Under the pieces are notes generated by a model. That model saw nothing but the letters and a program-made list of their open reading frames with translations. It was not told the DNA's origin and did no database searches. A DNA stretch of 64,000 nucleotides from Ferrovibrio sp046297595. GTDB lineage: Bacteria > Pseudomonadota > Alphaproteobacteria > Ferrovibrionales > Ferrovibrionaceae. The DNA lies in the NCBI RefSeq assembly GCF_046297595.1, contig NZ_JBKBHT010000001.1, positions 930,001 to 994,000 of the forward strand. Direction: 5' to 3'. A program made the position numbers and the translations under genes. Below are positions 1-8,104 of the stretch, in pieces; position 1 is the stretch's first letter; each line of letters opens with the position of its first letter.

Positions 1-45
1 GACTCTGGTCTAGCCTGCCGACGCGTTATGGGGAGGCTGCCGGCA

Positions 46-1671
46 ATGACCACGATCTACGACCGCGATCTCGACAAGACTCCGGCCAATTACGAGCCGC
101 TGTCGCCATTGAGCTTCCTGCGCCGCACCGCCGAGGTGTTTCCGCATCGTACCGCCGTGGTGCATGGCAGCCGGCATTACGATTACGCCACGCTGTTCGT
201 GCGCTGCCGCCGGCTGGCTTCGGCGCTGGCGCGGCGCGGCATCCGGCGCGGCGACACGGTGGCGATCATCGCCGCCAACATCCCCGCGCATCTGGAAGCG
301 CATTTCGGCGTGCCGGCCACCGGCGCGGTGCTGAACCCGATCAACACCCGCCTCGATCCGGCCGCCATCGCCTTCATCCTGGAACATGGCGAAGCGAAGG
401 TGCTGTTCGTCGACCGCGAATTTTCCGCCGTTACGGAAGAGGCGCTGAAGCTGAGCAAGACCAAGCCCTATGTGATCGACATTGACGATCCCGCGATCAC
501 CACGGGCGAGCGCATCGGTGCCATCGAGTACGAGGATTTCATCAAGCTGGGCGATTTCGAATATCCCTGGCAGGGCCCGCTGGACGAATGGGATGCCATC
601 GCGCTGGGCTATACCTCGGGCACGACGGGCAATCCGAAGGGTGTGGTGACGCATCATCGCGGCGCCTACCTGAATGCCATGGGCAATGCCGTGACCTGGA
701 GCCTGCCCAAGCATCCGGTCTATCTTTGGACCCTGCCGATGTTCCATTGCGACGGCTGGTGCTTCCCCTGGACCATCACCATGCTGGCCGGCGTGCATGT
801 CTGCCTGCGCAAGGTGGATCCGGCACTGATCTTCGACAGCTTCGTGAACCAGGGCGTGACGCATTTCTGCGGCGCGCCCACCGTGCTGAACATGCTGATC
901 AACGCACCGGCCGACGTGAAGGCCAAACTCAAACCCGGCGTGAAATGCATGACCGCCGGCGCCGCGCCGCCGGCCGCCGTGCTGGCGGCGATGGAAGACA
1001 TGGGATTCGACGTCACGCATGTCTATGGCCTGACGGAAGTGTATGGCCCCGCCGTGGTCTGCGACTGGCATGAGGAATGGGACAAGCTGCCGCTGCCCGA
1101 CAAGGCGGCGATGAAGGCGCGACAGGGCGTGCGCTATCACGTGGAAGAAGACGTCACCGTGCTCGATCCGCAGACCATGCAGCGCGTGCCGGAAGACGGC
1201 GAGACCATGGGCGAGATCATGTTCCGCGGCAATGTGGTGATGAAGGGCTATCTGAAGAACCCGAAAGCCACGCAGGAAGCCTTCGCCGGCGGCTGGTTCC
1301 ATTCCGGCGACCTGGGCGTGCTGCATCCCGGCGGCTACATGCAGATCAAGGACCGCTCGAAGGACATCATCATCTCGGGCGGCGAAAACATCTCGACGCT
1401 GGAACTCGAGGGCGTGCTGTACATGCACCCCGACATCCTGGAAGCCGCCGTGGTGGCGCGGCCCGACGCGCATTGGGGTGAGACGCCCTGCGCATTCGTC
1501 ACGCTGAAGGACGGCGCGAAGGCCACACCGGACGAGATCATCGCCTTCTGCCGCGAGCGGTTGGCGAAGTTCAAGGTGCCGAAGACCGTGGTGTTCAGCG
1601 CGCTGCCGAAGACCTCGACCGGCAAAATCCAGAAGTTCGAACTGCGCGAGCAGGCCAAGAAACTGGCCTGA
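46..1671 (+). CDS. AMP-binding acyl-CoA synthetase (fatty-acyl-CoA synthase-like)
   Basis: A 541-residue member of the ANL adenylate-forming superfamily, predicted to activate a carboxylic acid with ATP and CoA in the cytoplasm. The P-loop YTSGTTGNPKG lies near residue 189, YGLTE near 326, the hinge motif GWFHSGDLG near 416, and the catalytic C-terminal lysine region PKTSTGKIQK near 521, so all core motifs are intact. An in-frame ATG at 28 also exists, but GGGAGG at 31-36 sits 9 nt before the ATG at 46, and MTTIYDRDLDKTPANYEPL is the kind of start usual in this family. The closest relatives are medium/long-chain or AlkK-like synthetases; the acid cannot be read from sequence. It is followed by a hairpin and a convergent small gene. 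Confidence 0.9.
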   Translation: MTTIYDRDLDKTPANYEPLSPLSFLRRTAEVFPHRTAVVHGSRHYDYATLFVRCRRLASALARRGIRRGDTVAIIAANIPAHLEAHFGVPATGAVLNPINTRLDPAAIAFILEHGEAKVLFVDREFSAVTEEALKLSKTKPYVIDIDDPAITTGERIGAIEYEDFIKLGDFEYPWQGPLDEWDAIALGYTSGTTGNPKGVVTHHRGAYLNAMGNAVTWSLPKHPVYLWTLPMFHCDGWCFPWTITMLAGVHVCLRKVDPALIFDSFVNQGVTHFCGAPTVLNMLINAPADVKAKLKPGVKCMTAGAAPPAAVLAAMEDMGFDVTHVYGLTEVYGPAVVCDWHEEWDKLPLPDKAAMKARQGVRYHVEEDVTVLDPQTMQRVPEDGETMGEIMFRGNVVMKGYLKNPKATQEAFAGGWFHSGDLGVLHPGGYMQIKDRSKDIIISGGENISTLELEGVLYMHPDILEAAVVARPDAHWGETPCAFVTLKDGAKATPDEIIAFCRERLAKFKVPKTVVFSALPKTSTGKIQKFELREQAKKLA

Positions 1672-1693
1672 GCGCGCGGGCCGAACCCAGATG

Positions 1694-1710
1694 CCGGCCG
1701 TTACGGCCGG
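1694..1710. repeat. GC-rich inverted repeat between convergent genes
   Basis: CCGGCCG and CGGCCGG flank TTA, giving a 7-bp perfect stem with a 3-nt loop. It lies between the convergent acyl-CoA synthetase and DUF465 genes and may act as a weak bidirectional terminator, though no T-run follows on either strand. A similar GGCCG/CGGCC palindrome occurs at 51317-51338. Confidence 0.4.
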
Positions 1711-1722
1711 AACCGGCGGTGC

Positions 1723-1887
1723 TTATTGTGCTTGGCGGGAAATTTCCTCTTTCAGCTTCAGCTTTTCGCGTTTGAGCTGGGTGAGGCGAACCTGATCGGG
1801 CAGGGGGCGGTGGATCTCGTCATCGATCGCCGCTTGCAGGCTGTGATGTTTTTCGATGAGAGTATCGAGATGCGCCGGATTGTTCAT
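1723..1887 (-). CDS. DUF465 (YdcH-like) small protein
   Basis: A 54-residue protein with the DUF465/YdcH pattern: an N-terminal helix (HLDTLIEKHHSLQAAIDDEI), a short acidic/Pro turn and a second basic helix (LTQLKREKLKLKEEI). It is probably a small coiled-coil hairpin of unknown function. The start is set by the ribosome-binding site GGAGGAG about 6 nt upstream of the ATG at 1887; the frame is open further upstream, but that part lacks family similarity. A second DUF465 gene lies 1.5 kb away at 3384-3599. Confidence 0.8.
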   Translation of the reverse strand: MNNPAHLDTLIEKHHSLQAAIDDEIHRPLPDQVRLTQLKREKLKLKEEISRQAQ

Positions 1888-2048
1888 CGCGGTCTCCTCC
1901 TTTCGGTTCGGAGCGCGTCGGTCGAGCAGACGATGCCGTCGCTTCGGGCGGCGCGTCCATCTCGATACGCGCACTATATGAGTTAAGCATCGCAACTCCG
2001 GATTGTCAGCCCCCTTTGCAAAATTTCCTCAGATCGTGAGACCAGCGC

Positions 2049-2777
2049 ATGGCGCGCCGCACAAAAACCAAATCGACGCAGAAAAAACCCGCAACGCCGG
2101 CCGCCCCTCCAAAGCCGGCCCTGACCACGGCGCGGCGTAAGTCCGCGGCATTGCTCGCCAAAGCAGTGGCGCCGGCCAAACCGGTGGTGCGCGCGCCGGC
2201 GCAGCGCCGCCTGGTGGTCGGCATCACCGGTGCTTCGGGCGTTATCTACGGCATCCGTCTTCTGGAATCGCTCAAAGGCAGCGGTATCGAGTCGCATCTG
2301 GTGATGACGCGCGCCGCCGAGATGACGATTGCCTATGAAACATCGTATGCGCCGCAGCAGGTGAAGGCGCTGGCCGACCGGACGTATCCGATTACCGATA
2401 TCGGCGCGGCGATCGCCTCGGGCTCATTCCATACGCTGGGCATGGCGGTGATGCCCTGCTCGATGAAGACCCTGGCCGAGATCGCCACCGGGGTCACCGG
2501 CAATCTGCTGTCGCGCGCCGCCGACGTGACCCTGAAGGAGCGCCGTCGCCTGGTGCTGGTGCCGCGCGAGACGCCGTTGCATCTGGGCCATATCCGCAAC
2601 ATGGCGAGCGTGACCGAGATGGGGGCCATCGTGGCGCCGCCGATGCCGGGCTTCTACGCCCAGCCGCAGACCCTGGACGACCTGATCAACCACACGGTCG
2701 GCCGCGTGCTGGACCTGTTCGGCATCGACAGCGGGCTGGTGAAACGCTGGAACGGCAAGCCGCGCAAGGATGTTTAG
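2049..2777 (+). CDS. ubiX: Flavin prenyltransferase UbiX, with basic N-terminal extension
   Basis: A 242-residue protein whose residues from about 54 onward are a standard UbiX/Pad1 flavoprotein: GITGASGVIYGIRLLE at the FMN-binding start, MPCSMKTLAEIATG, the NLLSRAADV segment and the conserved VPRETPLHLGHIRNM. UbiX prenylates reduced FMN to make the cofactor of UbiD-type decarboxylases in ubiquinone synthesis and aromatic acid metabolism. No ubiD is in the window. The first ~53 residues are Lys/Ala/Pro-rich low complexity, absent from ordinary UbiX (about 190 residues). The ATG at 2049 has only a weak purine stretch (GTGAGA) upstream, and an internal GTG start is possible, so the extension needs testing. 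Confidence 0.9.
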   Translation: MARRTKTKSTQKKPATPAAPPKPALTTARRKSAALLAKAVAPAKPVVRAPAQRRLVVGITGASGVIYGIRLLESLKGSGIESHLVMTRAAEMTIAYETSYAPQQVKALADRTYPITDIGAAIASGSFHTLGMAVMPCSMKTLAEIATGVTGNLLSRAADVTLKERRRLVLVPRETPLHLGHIRNMASVTEMGAIVAPPMPGFYAQPQTLDDLINHTVGRVLDLFGIDSGLVKRWNGKPRKDV

Positions 2778-2792
2778 ACAAGACCGGGACGT

Positions 2793-3317
2793 TTAGGCAA
2801 AGGCCGCATCCAGCAGCCGCGCGCCGGCCGGCAAGATGGCAGGGTCTCCCGGCGCCAGATGGTCCAGATAGGAGGCGAGATGCTCGGCTGCAGCCAGCAT
2901 CTCCGTCTCGCGCGGCACCGGCGGTTTCTGGCGCAAGGCCGGGCTGACCCGGCTGGCGCCGGCCAGCCAGACCTGGGCCACCTGCTCCAGTTTGAGTTCC
3001 AGTGCTCCGGCCTCGGCATAGAGCGCCGCCGCCGCCGGCTCGTCGGCCTGGAGGGCCTTCAGCGCCCGGCGGGCCGCCCGGAAGGGCACCAGCACGGCAT
3101 TCACCGGGGCCACGGCGCTCAGCACCCGGTCGATCTCGCCCGGAATCCAGCCGGCATGGCCCTGGCGCGCCCGCCAGAAGCCCAGCAACAGAAGGTTCAC
3201 ATCGGCGCCAAAGCCATCCTGCAGGGCAAGACAGGCCTCGGCCACCCCAGGCCGGTCATACAGCGTGAGGGAAAAAGCCCAGAAGCCGGGCTTTGCATCT
3301 GTGTCGGTCGCGCTCAT
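2793..3317 (-). CDS. TIGR02444 family protein (DUF2390)
   Basis: A 174-residue protein beginning MSATDTDAKPGFWAFSLTLYDRPGV, followed by a helical domain with LLLLGFWRARQGH; this FWxFSLxLY...CLxLQ...VNLLLL pattern is that of the TIGR02444/DUF2390 family, whose function is unknown. The frame stays open upstream of 3317, but that part runs antisense to the neighbouring DUF465 gene and has no family similarity, so the ATG at 3317 was chosen. It is convergent with ubiX (15 bp apart) and divergent from the DUF465 gene. Confidence 0.75.
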   Translation of the reverse strand: MSATDTDAKPGFWAFSLTLYDRPGVAEACLALQDGFGADVNLLLLGFWRARQGHAGWIPGEIDRVLSAVAPVNAVLVPFRAARRALKALQADEPAAAALYAEAGALELKLEQVAQVWLAGASRVSPALRQKPPVPRETEMLAAAEHLASYLDHLAPGDPAILPAGARLLDAAFA

Positions 3318-3383
3318 CCGTGCTATGGTTACGGTCTTTCCGGCCCTGGCGGAAGCCCGGCGGCCCATCCATCGAGTCACGGC

Positions 3384-3599
3384 ATGAATTTTCCAGGGCC
3401 GATCAATACCGAGGAATTGCAGCGCAAGCTGGCCGACCTGCGCGCCGAGCACCGCGACCTGGACGATGCCATCGCCGCCCTGGCCGAACAGCCGCACCTG
3501 AACCTGATCCAGATCCAGCGCATGAAGAAACGCAAGCTGGCGCTCAAGGACCAGATCACCAAGATCGAGAATCTGCTGATTCCCGACATCATCGCCTGA
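3384..3599 (+). CDS. DUF465 (YdcH-like) small protein, second copy
   Basis: A 71-residue two-helix protein (TEELQRKLADLRAEHRDLDDAI, then IQIQRMKKRKLALKDQITKIE) of the DUF465 family. The MKKRKLALKDQI segment is the most typical part. The function is unknown; the sequence suggests a coiled-coil hairpin. The ATG at 3384 is the only methionine consistent with family length. The methyltransferase gene starts 7 nt after its stop, so the two are probably co-transcribed. It is a paralogue of the gene at 1723-1887. Confidence 0.8.
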   Translation: MNFPGPINTEELQRKLADLRAEHRDLDDAIAALAEQPHLNLIQIQRMKKRKLALKDQITKIENLLIPDIIA

Positions 3600-3606
3600 T
3601 CGCCGC

Positions 3607-4227
3607 ATGAGCAATCCAGCCAGCACGGCCGGCTATGCCGGGGCCGCCGATACCCTCGCCAGCACATATGAAAGCATCCGCTTCGAGGATGTGCATCGCG
3701 ACATCCTGCATCTGATCCCCGCCCCGCACAGAGACGGCATGGCCGGCAGGGCGCTGGATATCGGCGCCGGCACCGGCCGCGATGCTGCGGCCCTGGCGCG
3801 GCGGGGTTTTGCCGTCACTGCCGCCGAACCCACGGCCGAACTGCGCGAGCACGGGCAGAGGCTGCATGCCGGGCTGGATATCCGCTGGCTGGACGACGCC
3901 CTGCCCGACCTGGCGCATCTGACGGCGTCCGGCGAAAGCTTCAACCTCGTGATGCTGACGGCGGTATGGATGCATCTGGACGCGACCGAGCGCGAGCGCG
4001 CCATGGCGGCCGTCGCGCCGCTGGTTGCCCCGCAGGGCCGGCTGGCATTGTCGCTGCGCCACGGTCCGGTGCCGGAAGGACGGCGCATGTTCGACGTGTC
4101 GGCTGATGAGGTGATCGCGGCCGGTGCCGTGCATGACCTTGCCCTGCTGCACCAGAGCCAGCGCGGCGACATGTTCGACCGCGGCGATGTGCATTGGGAC
4201 CTGCTGGTACTGGAACGGCCGGCCTGA
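3607..4227 (+). CDS. Class I SAM-dependent methyltransferase
   Basis: A 206-residue cytoplasmic methyltransferase. Motif I for SAM binding is ALDIGAGTGRDAAALARRG (about residues 49-67), with an acidic residue at the end of the next strand (AAEPTAELRE) and a motif like post-I to IV at FNLVMLTAVWMHLD. The fold is that of small Methyltransf_11/25 proteins that act on small molecules or proteins; the substrate cannot be inferred. The start ATG follows the DUF465 stop by 7 nt. It is convergent with the Y-family polymerase gene. Confidence 0.8.
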   Translation: MSNPASTAGYAGAADTLASTYESIRFEDVHRDILHLIPAPHRDGMAGRALDIGAGTGRDAAALARRGFAVTAAEPTAELREHGQRLHAGLDIRWLDDALPDLAHLTASGESFNLVMLTAVWMHLDATERERAMAAVAPLVAPQGRLALSLRHGPVPEGRRMFDVSADEVIAAGAVHDLALLHQSQRGDMFDRGDVHWDLLVLERPA

Positions 4228-4233
4228 GGCCAA

Positions 4234-5574
4234 CTACTCAATGAATTCCTTCGCATCGGGGATGCGGTTGAAGGCGATCTTGGCGCCCATGAAATCGGCG
4301 CGATGGCCCGGCAGGGCGCCGATATGCACGGTATCCTTGCCGAATTTGCCGTTCAGCTTGTCCATCACCGCCGAGAGTTTCGCGCGCGCCGCTGCCTGTT
4401 CGGGGCTGCGCTCGTGGCCCGAACCGCCCGAGAAAAGATCGAGCGTGACCTGCTGTTCCGGCACCAGGCCGTGCAGCGCGATGCCGACTTTCCTGAACCG
4501 GCCGCGGCGCGGGCCGGTCTCTTTCAGCATCGCCTGCCACAGCCGTTCGGCGGCATCGAGCAGGATGAAATTGTCCTGCGTCTGGGTGAGACGGAAATCC
4601 GCGGCCCAGCGCTCGCCATTCTCGAACCGCGCCTTCAGGTAAAAGCCCGAGGCGAGATAGCCCATGCGCCGCAGGCGGCTGCCTGCCTTGGTGCAGAGGC
4701 GGCGCACGACGAGGAAGGCGGATTCGGCATCGCGGAATTGCGGCGGCAGCACATGTTCGTGGCTGACGCTGCGATGCTCCGACGACTGGTGATAATCGCC
4801 ATAACCGCGCAGGCGCGCGCAGAAGGCCGGACCTTCCTTGCTGCCCCAGATCTCGCGCGCCCGGCGCGGATCCAGCGCCCAGAGTTCCGCGATGCTGCCG
4901 ATGCCGGCCTCGTTCAGCCGCCGCTCCATGTTCGGCCCGATGCCGGGCAGGTCGCGCAGATGCAGCGGCAGGATGCGCCCGGGCAGTTCATGGCGGTGGA
5001 TCACCGTCAGGCCATCGGGTTTCTGCATGTCGCTGGCCAGCTTGGCGAGGAACTGGTTGGGCGCGATGCCGATGGAGCAGCGGATGCATTCGCCCAGGGT
5101 CTGCCGCAGGCCGGCCTTGATGCGATTGGCCAGCGCGCGCGCCTCGGACTCCAGCTTCTGCGGACCCATCAACTCGCAGGAGACCTCGTCGATCGACCAC
5201 GACTTGTAGACCGGGATATGGCGGTCGACCTCTTCGAGGATGCGGTGATGGTAGTCCACATAGACATCATGGCGGGCATCGACCATGGCGATGCCGGGGC
5301 AGAGGCGTTTCGCCTCCCAGACCGGCGTGCCGGTCTTGATGCCGAAGGCTTTCGCTTCATAAGACGCCGCAATCGCCGAGGTGGTCTCGCTCATCACCGG
5401 CACGACGATGACGGGCCGGCCGCGCAGGCGCGGATTCTCCTGCTGCTCGACCGAGGCGAAATAGCTGTTGAGATCGAGATAGAGCCAGTTGAGCGAGGAC
5501 GCCTCCCACGCCGCGCGCAGGGTGACGTTATTCTCGGAAGTTTTCGACTCCGGGCTGGCGGCTGGGGCGTTCAT
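4234..5574 (-). CDS. Y-family (DinB-like) translesion DNA polymerase
   Basis: A 446-residue Y-family polymerase. The metal-binding Asp34 (YLDLNSYFA), the SIDE motif with Asp129-Glu130 and the steric-gate position Phe39 are present, followed by helix-hairpin-helix segments (LRDLPGIGPNMERRL) and a little-finger domain. A perfect QxxLxLF sliding-clamp-binding motif (QVTLDLF) lies at residues 375-381. The SIDEVSCEL sequence differs from the SIDEAYLD of classical DinB, so this belongs to a divergent alphaproteobacterial branch, often misnamed ImpB. It should copy past damaged bases. A near-match SOS box lies 28-42 bp upstream of its start, suggesting LexA control. Confidence 0.88.
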   Translation of the reverse strand: MNAPAASPESKTSENNVTLRAAWEASSLNWLYLDLNSYFASVEQQENPRLRGRPVIVVPVMSETTSAIAASYEAKAFGIKTGTPVWEAKRLCPGIAMVDARHDVYVDYHHRILEEVDRHIPVYKSWSIDEVSCELMGPQKLESEARALANRIKAGLRQTLGECIRCSIGIAPNQFLAKLASDMQKPDGLTVIHRHELPGRILPLHLRDLPGIGPNMERRLNEAGIGSIAELWALDPRRAREIWGSKEGPAFCARLRGYGDYHQSSEHRSVSHEHVLPPQFRDAESAFLVVRRLCTKAGSRLRRMGYLASGFYLKARFENGERWAADFRLTQTQDNFILLDAAERLWQAMLKETGPRRGRFRKVGIALHGLVPEQQVTLDLFSGGSGHERSPEQAAARAKLSAVMDKLNGKFGKDTVHIGALPGHRADFMGAKIAFNRIPDAKEFIE

Positions 5575-5601
5575 GGCCCCAATCTATCCAATCAGGAATA
5601 G

Positions 5602-5616
5602 AAACGAAATAGGAAC
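5602..5616 (-). promoter_or_regulatory. Near-match alphaproteobacterial LexA (SOS) box
   Basis: Read on the minus strand, GTTC-CTATTTC-GTTT fits the alphaproteobacterial LexA consensus GTTC-N7-GTTC at 7 of 8 fixed positions. It lies 28-42 bp before the start of the Y-family polymerase, a typical SOS target. The match is seen in the sequence; repression by LexA is inference. Confidence 0.5.
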
Positions 5617-5639
5617 ATTCTCCGGGAAAGCCGGCGGCG

Positions 5640-6314
5640 CTATGCTCCGCAGCGCTTCCATTGGCCGATATCCCAGTGGAAATGCTTGGCATGGGCGGAA
5701 TCGGCATTCGGCCCCAGCACCACCGAGAAATAGCGGCAGGCGGCGCGGTTCATTTCACGCAGGTAGGTGCCTTCCCGCCCCCGGCTGCGGAAATGGTCGG
5801 CCACCGAGATGCGGCCGCCATCGTCGAGCGTGAAGCCCCAGATATCGATGGCGCGGCCATGGCCATGCTCGCTGATGCGCTTGCCGTTGCCGGTCATGGT
5901 CTTGCAGGTGAAGCCGCCGGCATGGTTGAGCTGGGCCAGCGGCTGGCCGAAGGTTTTCTGCGCCTCGGGCAGCAGCACTTCCTGCTCGAACTGCACCAGC
6001 CGCAGGGCCATCGGGCAGGTCAGTTCGACCGGGCGGTTGAGGTTGAGACTGCTGCGGATCAGCTTCACGCCATTCTGCAGCGTGCAGCCATTCTTGCCCG
6101 CTTCGGCCTGGGCGATCAGCTCGAACTGCGCGCCGGTGGCCTGCAAGTCGTTGAGGCAGGCCGACTGGATCGGGTCGCGGTTGGGCCAGATCATCAGCGC
6201 GCCGCCATGGGGCAGCGGCGGCGCCTGCGGCACCGGCTGCTGTTGCCGCGGCGCACAGGCGGCGACCAGCAGCATAACACCGAGCGCGGCGATTATTCCG
6301 AGACGGGCAGCCAC
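5640..6314 (-). CDS. Extensin-like family lipoprotein
   Basis: A 224-residue envelope protein with a lipoprotein signal: a hydrophobic stretch ending in the lipobox LVAAC. The mature part carries the extensin-like C-terminal domain, including HGHGRAIDIWGF and the paired His of HAKHFHWDIG, a pattern resembling M15/VanY-like peptidases. A role at peptidoglycan is therefore possible. The start is a GTG at 6314, chosen because GAGGAGG lies 4 nt upstream; the first ATG at 6275 would remove most of the signal peptide. The gene overlaps the 3' end of epmA by 22 bp, suggesting translational coupling. Confidence 0.78.
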   Translation of the reverse strand: MAARLGIIAALGVMLLVAACAPRQQQPVPQAPPLPHGGALMIWPNRDPIQSACLNDLQATGAQFELIAQAEAGKNGCTLQNGVKLIRSSLNLNRPVELTCPMALRLVQFEQEVLLPEAQKTFGQPLAQLNHAGGFTCKTMTGNGKRISEHGHGRAIDIWGFTLDDGGRISVADHFRSRGREGTYLREMNRAACRYFSVVLGPNADSAHAKHFHWDIGQWKRCGA

Positions 6315-7357
6315 AATACCTCCTCGATCCGGCTGGCGCCGGCCAGCAGCATCACCAGCCGGTCCACGCCCAGCGCGATGCCGGCACAATCGGGCAGGCC
6401 ATGGCGCAAGGCGGCGATGAAATCGGCGTCGATGGGATAATCATAGCCATAGAGGCGTTTCTTCAGCGCCATGTCGGCCTCGAAACGGCGCTGCTGCTCG
6501 GCCGCATCGGTGAGTTCGGAAAAGGCATTGGCCAGTTCCATGCCACAGGCATACAGCTCGAAACGCTCGGCCAGCCGGCCATTGCCGGGTTTGGGCCTGC
6601 TCAAGGCCGCCATGTGGATCGGATAGTCGTAGAGGATGGTCGGCGCGCCGAGGCCGAGTTTCGGCTCAACGCGATCCAGCGCGACACGGAAATAGAGATC
6701 GTCCCAGCTGTCGCCCTGATCCACGCGGATGCCGATGCCCGCGCAGGCGACGCGCATCGCCGCCAGATCGGGATAAAGCGGATCGGCGCCGATGCAGGCA
6801 TCGATGTTAAGACCGGCATGCCTCTCGAACGCCTGCTGCACCGTCAGATACTGCCAGGGCGCGGCGATGTCGGCCTGCTGGCCCTGCCAGCGCAGGATGG
6901 TTTTGCCGCAGGCGCTGGCGATGTCGCGCAGCAGCGTCTCGCAATCGGCCATGATGGTGCGATAGTCCGCGCCCGCCCGATACCATTCCAGCATCAGGAA
7001 AGCCGGATGATGGGTGGCGGCGCGCTCCCCATTGCGGAAGACCGGTGCAAGCTGGAACAGCTTTTCCTCGCCGGCCACCAGCAGCTTCTTCATGGCGAAT
7101 TCGGGCGAGGTGTGCAGGTAAAGCGGCCGGGTGGCTCCATCGGGACGTTCCAGCCGGGTCTCGAAGGCTTTCAGATGCGGTTCCAGCCCGGGCGAAACCT
7201 GCAGAGTCGGGGTTTCCACCTCGACGAAGCCCTGGCGGCCGAAACAGCCGCGAATCGCCTGCAACACCCCCTGGCGCAGCAGCAGGTTAGGCCGCCGGCG
7301 GGCGTAGAGTTCGGGGTGCCACCAGGGCGTGGCGCCGGAAGGGCCGGAAAACTGCAT
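6293..7357 (-). CDS. epmA: EF-P (R)-beta-lysine ligase EpmA (PoxA/GenX)
   Basis: A 354-residue class II lysyl-tRNA-synthetase-like protein lacking the N-terminal anticodon-binding domain of LysRS, as in EpmA. Visible motifs are LYLHTSPEFAMKKLLV, motif 2 (FRNGERAATHHPAFLMLEWYRA) and motif 3 (GIALGVDRLVMLL). EpmA attaches a lysine-type residue to a conserved lysine of EF-P. The gene is divergent from efp with a 112-bp gap, which supports the assignment. The frame stays open upstream to about 7627, but that part overlaps efp on the other strand; the ATG at 7357 matches family length. No epmB (lysine 2,3-aminomutase) is in the window. Confidence 0.9.
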   Translation of the reverse strand: MQFSGPSGATPWWHPELYARRRPNLLLRQGVLQAIRGCFGRQGFVEVETPTLQVSPGLEPHLKAFETRLERPDGATRPLYLHTSPEFAMKKLLVAGEEKLFQLAPVFRNGERAATHHPAFLMLEWYRAGADYRTIMADCETLLRDIASACGKTILRWQGQQADIAAPWQYLTVQQAFERHAGLNIDACIGADPLYPDLAAMRVACAGIGIRVDQGDSWDDLYFRVALDRVEPKLGLGAPTILYDYPIHMAALSRPKPGNGRLAERFELYACGMELANAFSELTDAAEQQRRFEADMALKKRLYGYDYPIDADFIAALRHGLPDCAGIALGVDRLVMLLAGASRIEEVLWLPVSE

Positions 7358-7469
7358 TTTCGCCGCGACTCGGGTTGAGCGGGGGGTTCTGACCTGATAG
7401 TTTCCGCGCGGTTTTTTAGCAAGCGGGTCCGCACCGGGCCCGCTCATTCGTTTCCGGAGATATCCATTT

Positions 7470-8042
7470 ATGGCCAAGGTGAACGCCAACCAGCTCCGCA
7501 AGGGCAACGTGGTCGAGATCAACGGCAAACTGCTTGCCGTGATCACCGCCCAGAACATCCAGCCCGGCAAGGGCACCCCGGTGACCCAGCTCGACCTGCG
7601 CGACCTGTCGACCGGCATCAAGACCACCGAACGCTACCGCACCACCGAGTCGGTCGAGCGCGTGTTCATCGATACCCGCGAGTTCAGCTACCTGTATGCC
7701 GAAGGTGACATGTACACCTTCATGGACTCGGAGAATTACGAGCAGATCTCCGTGCCGGCCGACGTGGTGGGCGAGCAGGCCGTGTGGCTGCAGGAAGGCA
7801 TGAAGGTCGAGATCGCGCTGTATGAGGGCAAGCCGGTGTCGGTGAGCCTGCCACAGACCGTGATCATGGAGATCACCGAGACCGAGCCGACCGTGAAGGG
7901 CCAGACGGCCTCGTCGTCCTACAAGCCGGCCATCGTGGAAAACGGCCAGCGCGTGATGGTGCCGCCGCATGTTTCCGCCGGCGTGCGCATCGTGATCAAC
8001 ATCGCCGAAGGCGGCGTCTACCTGGAACGCGCCAAGGACTGA
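7470..8042 (+). CDS. efp: Translation elongation factor P
   Basis: A 190-residue EF-P with the three expected beta-barrel domains: KOW-like N domain, the OB domain and a C-terminal OB domain ending VRIVINIAEGGVYLERAKD. The modification-site loop reads QPGKGTP with Lys34, the residue lysylated by EpmA in Escherichia coli. EF-P relieves ribosome stalling at polyproline. It is divergent from epmA and followed directly by an intrinsic terminator, so it is probably a single-gene transcript. Confidence 0.97.
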   Translation: MAKVNANQLRKGNVVEINGKLLAVITAQNIQPGKGTPVTQLDLRDLSTGIKTTERYRTTESVERVFIDTREFSYLYAEGDMYTFMDSENYEQISVPADVVGEQAVWLQEGMKVEIALYEGKPVSVSLPQTVIMEITETEPTVKGQTASSSYKPAIVENGQRVMVPPHVSAGVRIVINIAEGGVYLERAKD

Positions 8043-8069
8043 TCGCGCCTGACATTTGCATCCGCAATC

Positions 8070-8099
8070 AACCCGCCGTGGCGGCATGGCGGGTTTTTT
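8070..8099 (+). terminator. Intrinsic terminator of efp
   Basis: AACCCGCC (8070-8077) pairs with GGCGGGTT (8088-8095), and T-run 8094-8099 follows. The hairpin starts 28 bp after the efp stop and lies between convergent genes. Confidence 0.85.
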
Positions 8100-8104
8100 G
8101 TTGG

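Noticed and set aside
4234..5574. Type VI secretion protein ImpB
   Set aside because: That label is sometimes attached to this family through name confusion; the polymerase metal sites and clamp-binding motif show a Y-family DNA polymerase, and no type VI genes are present.
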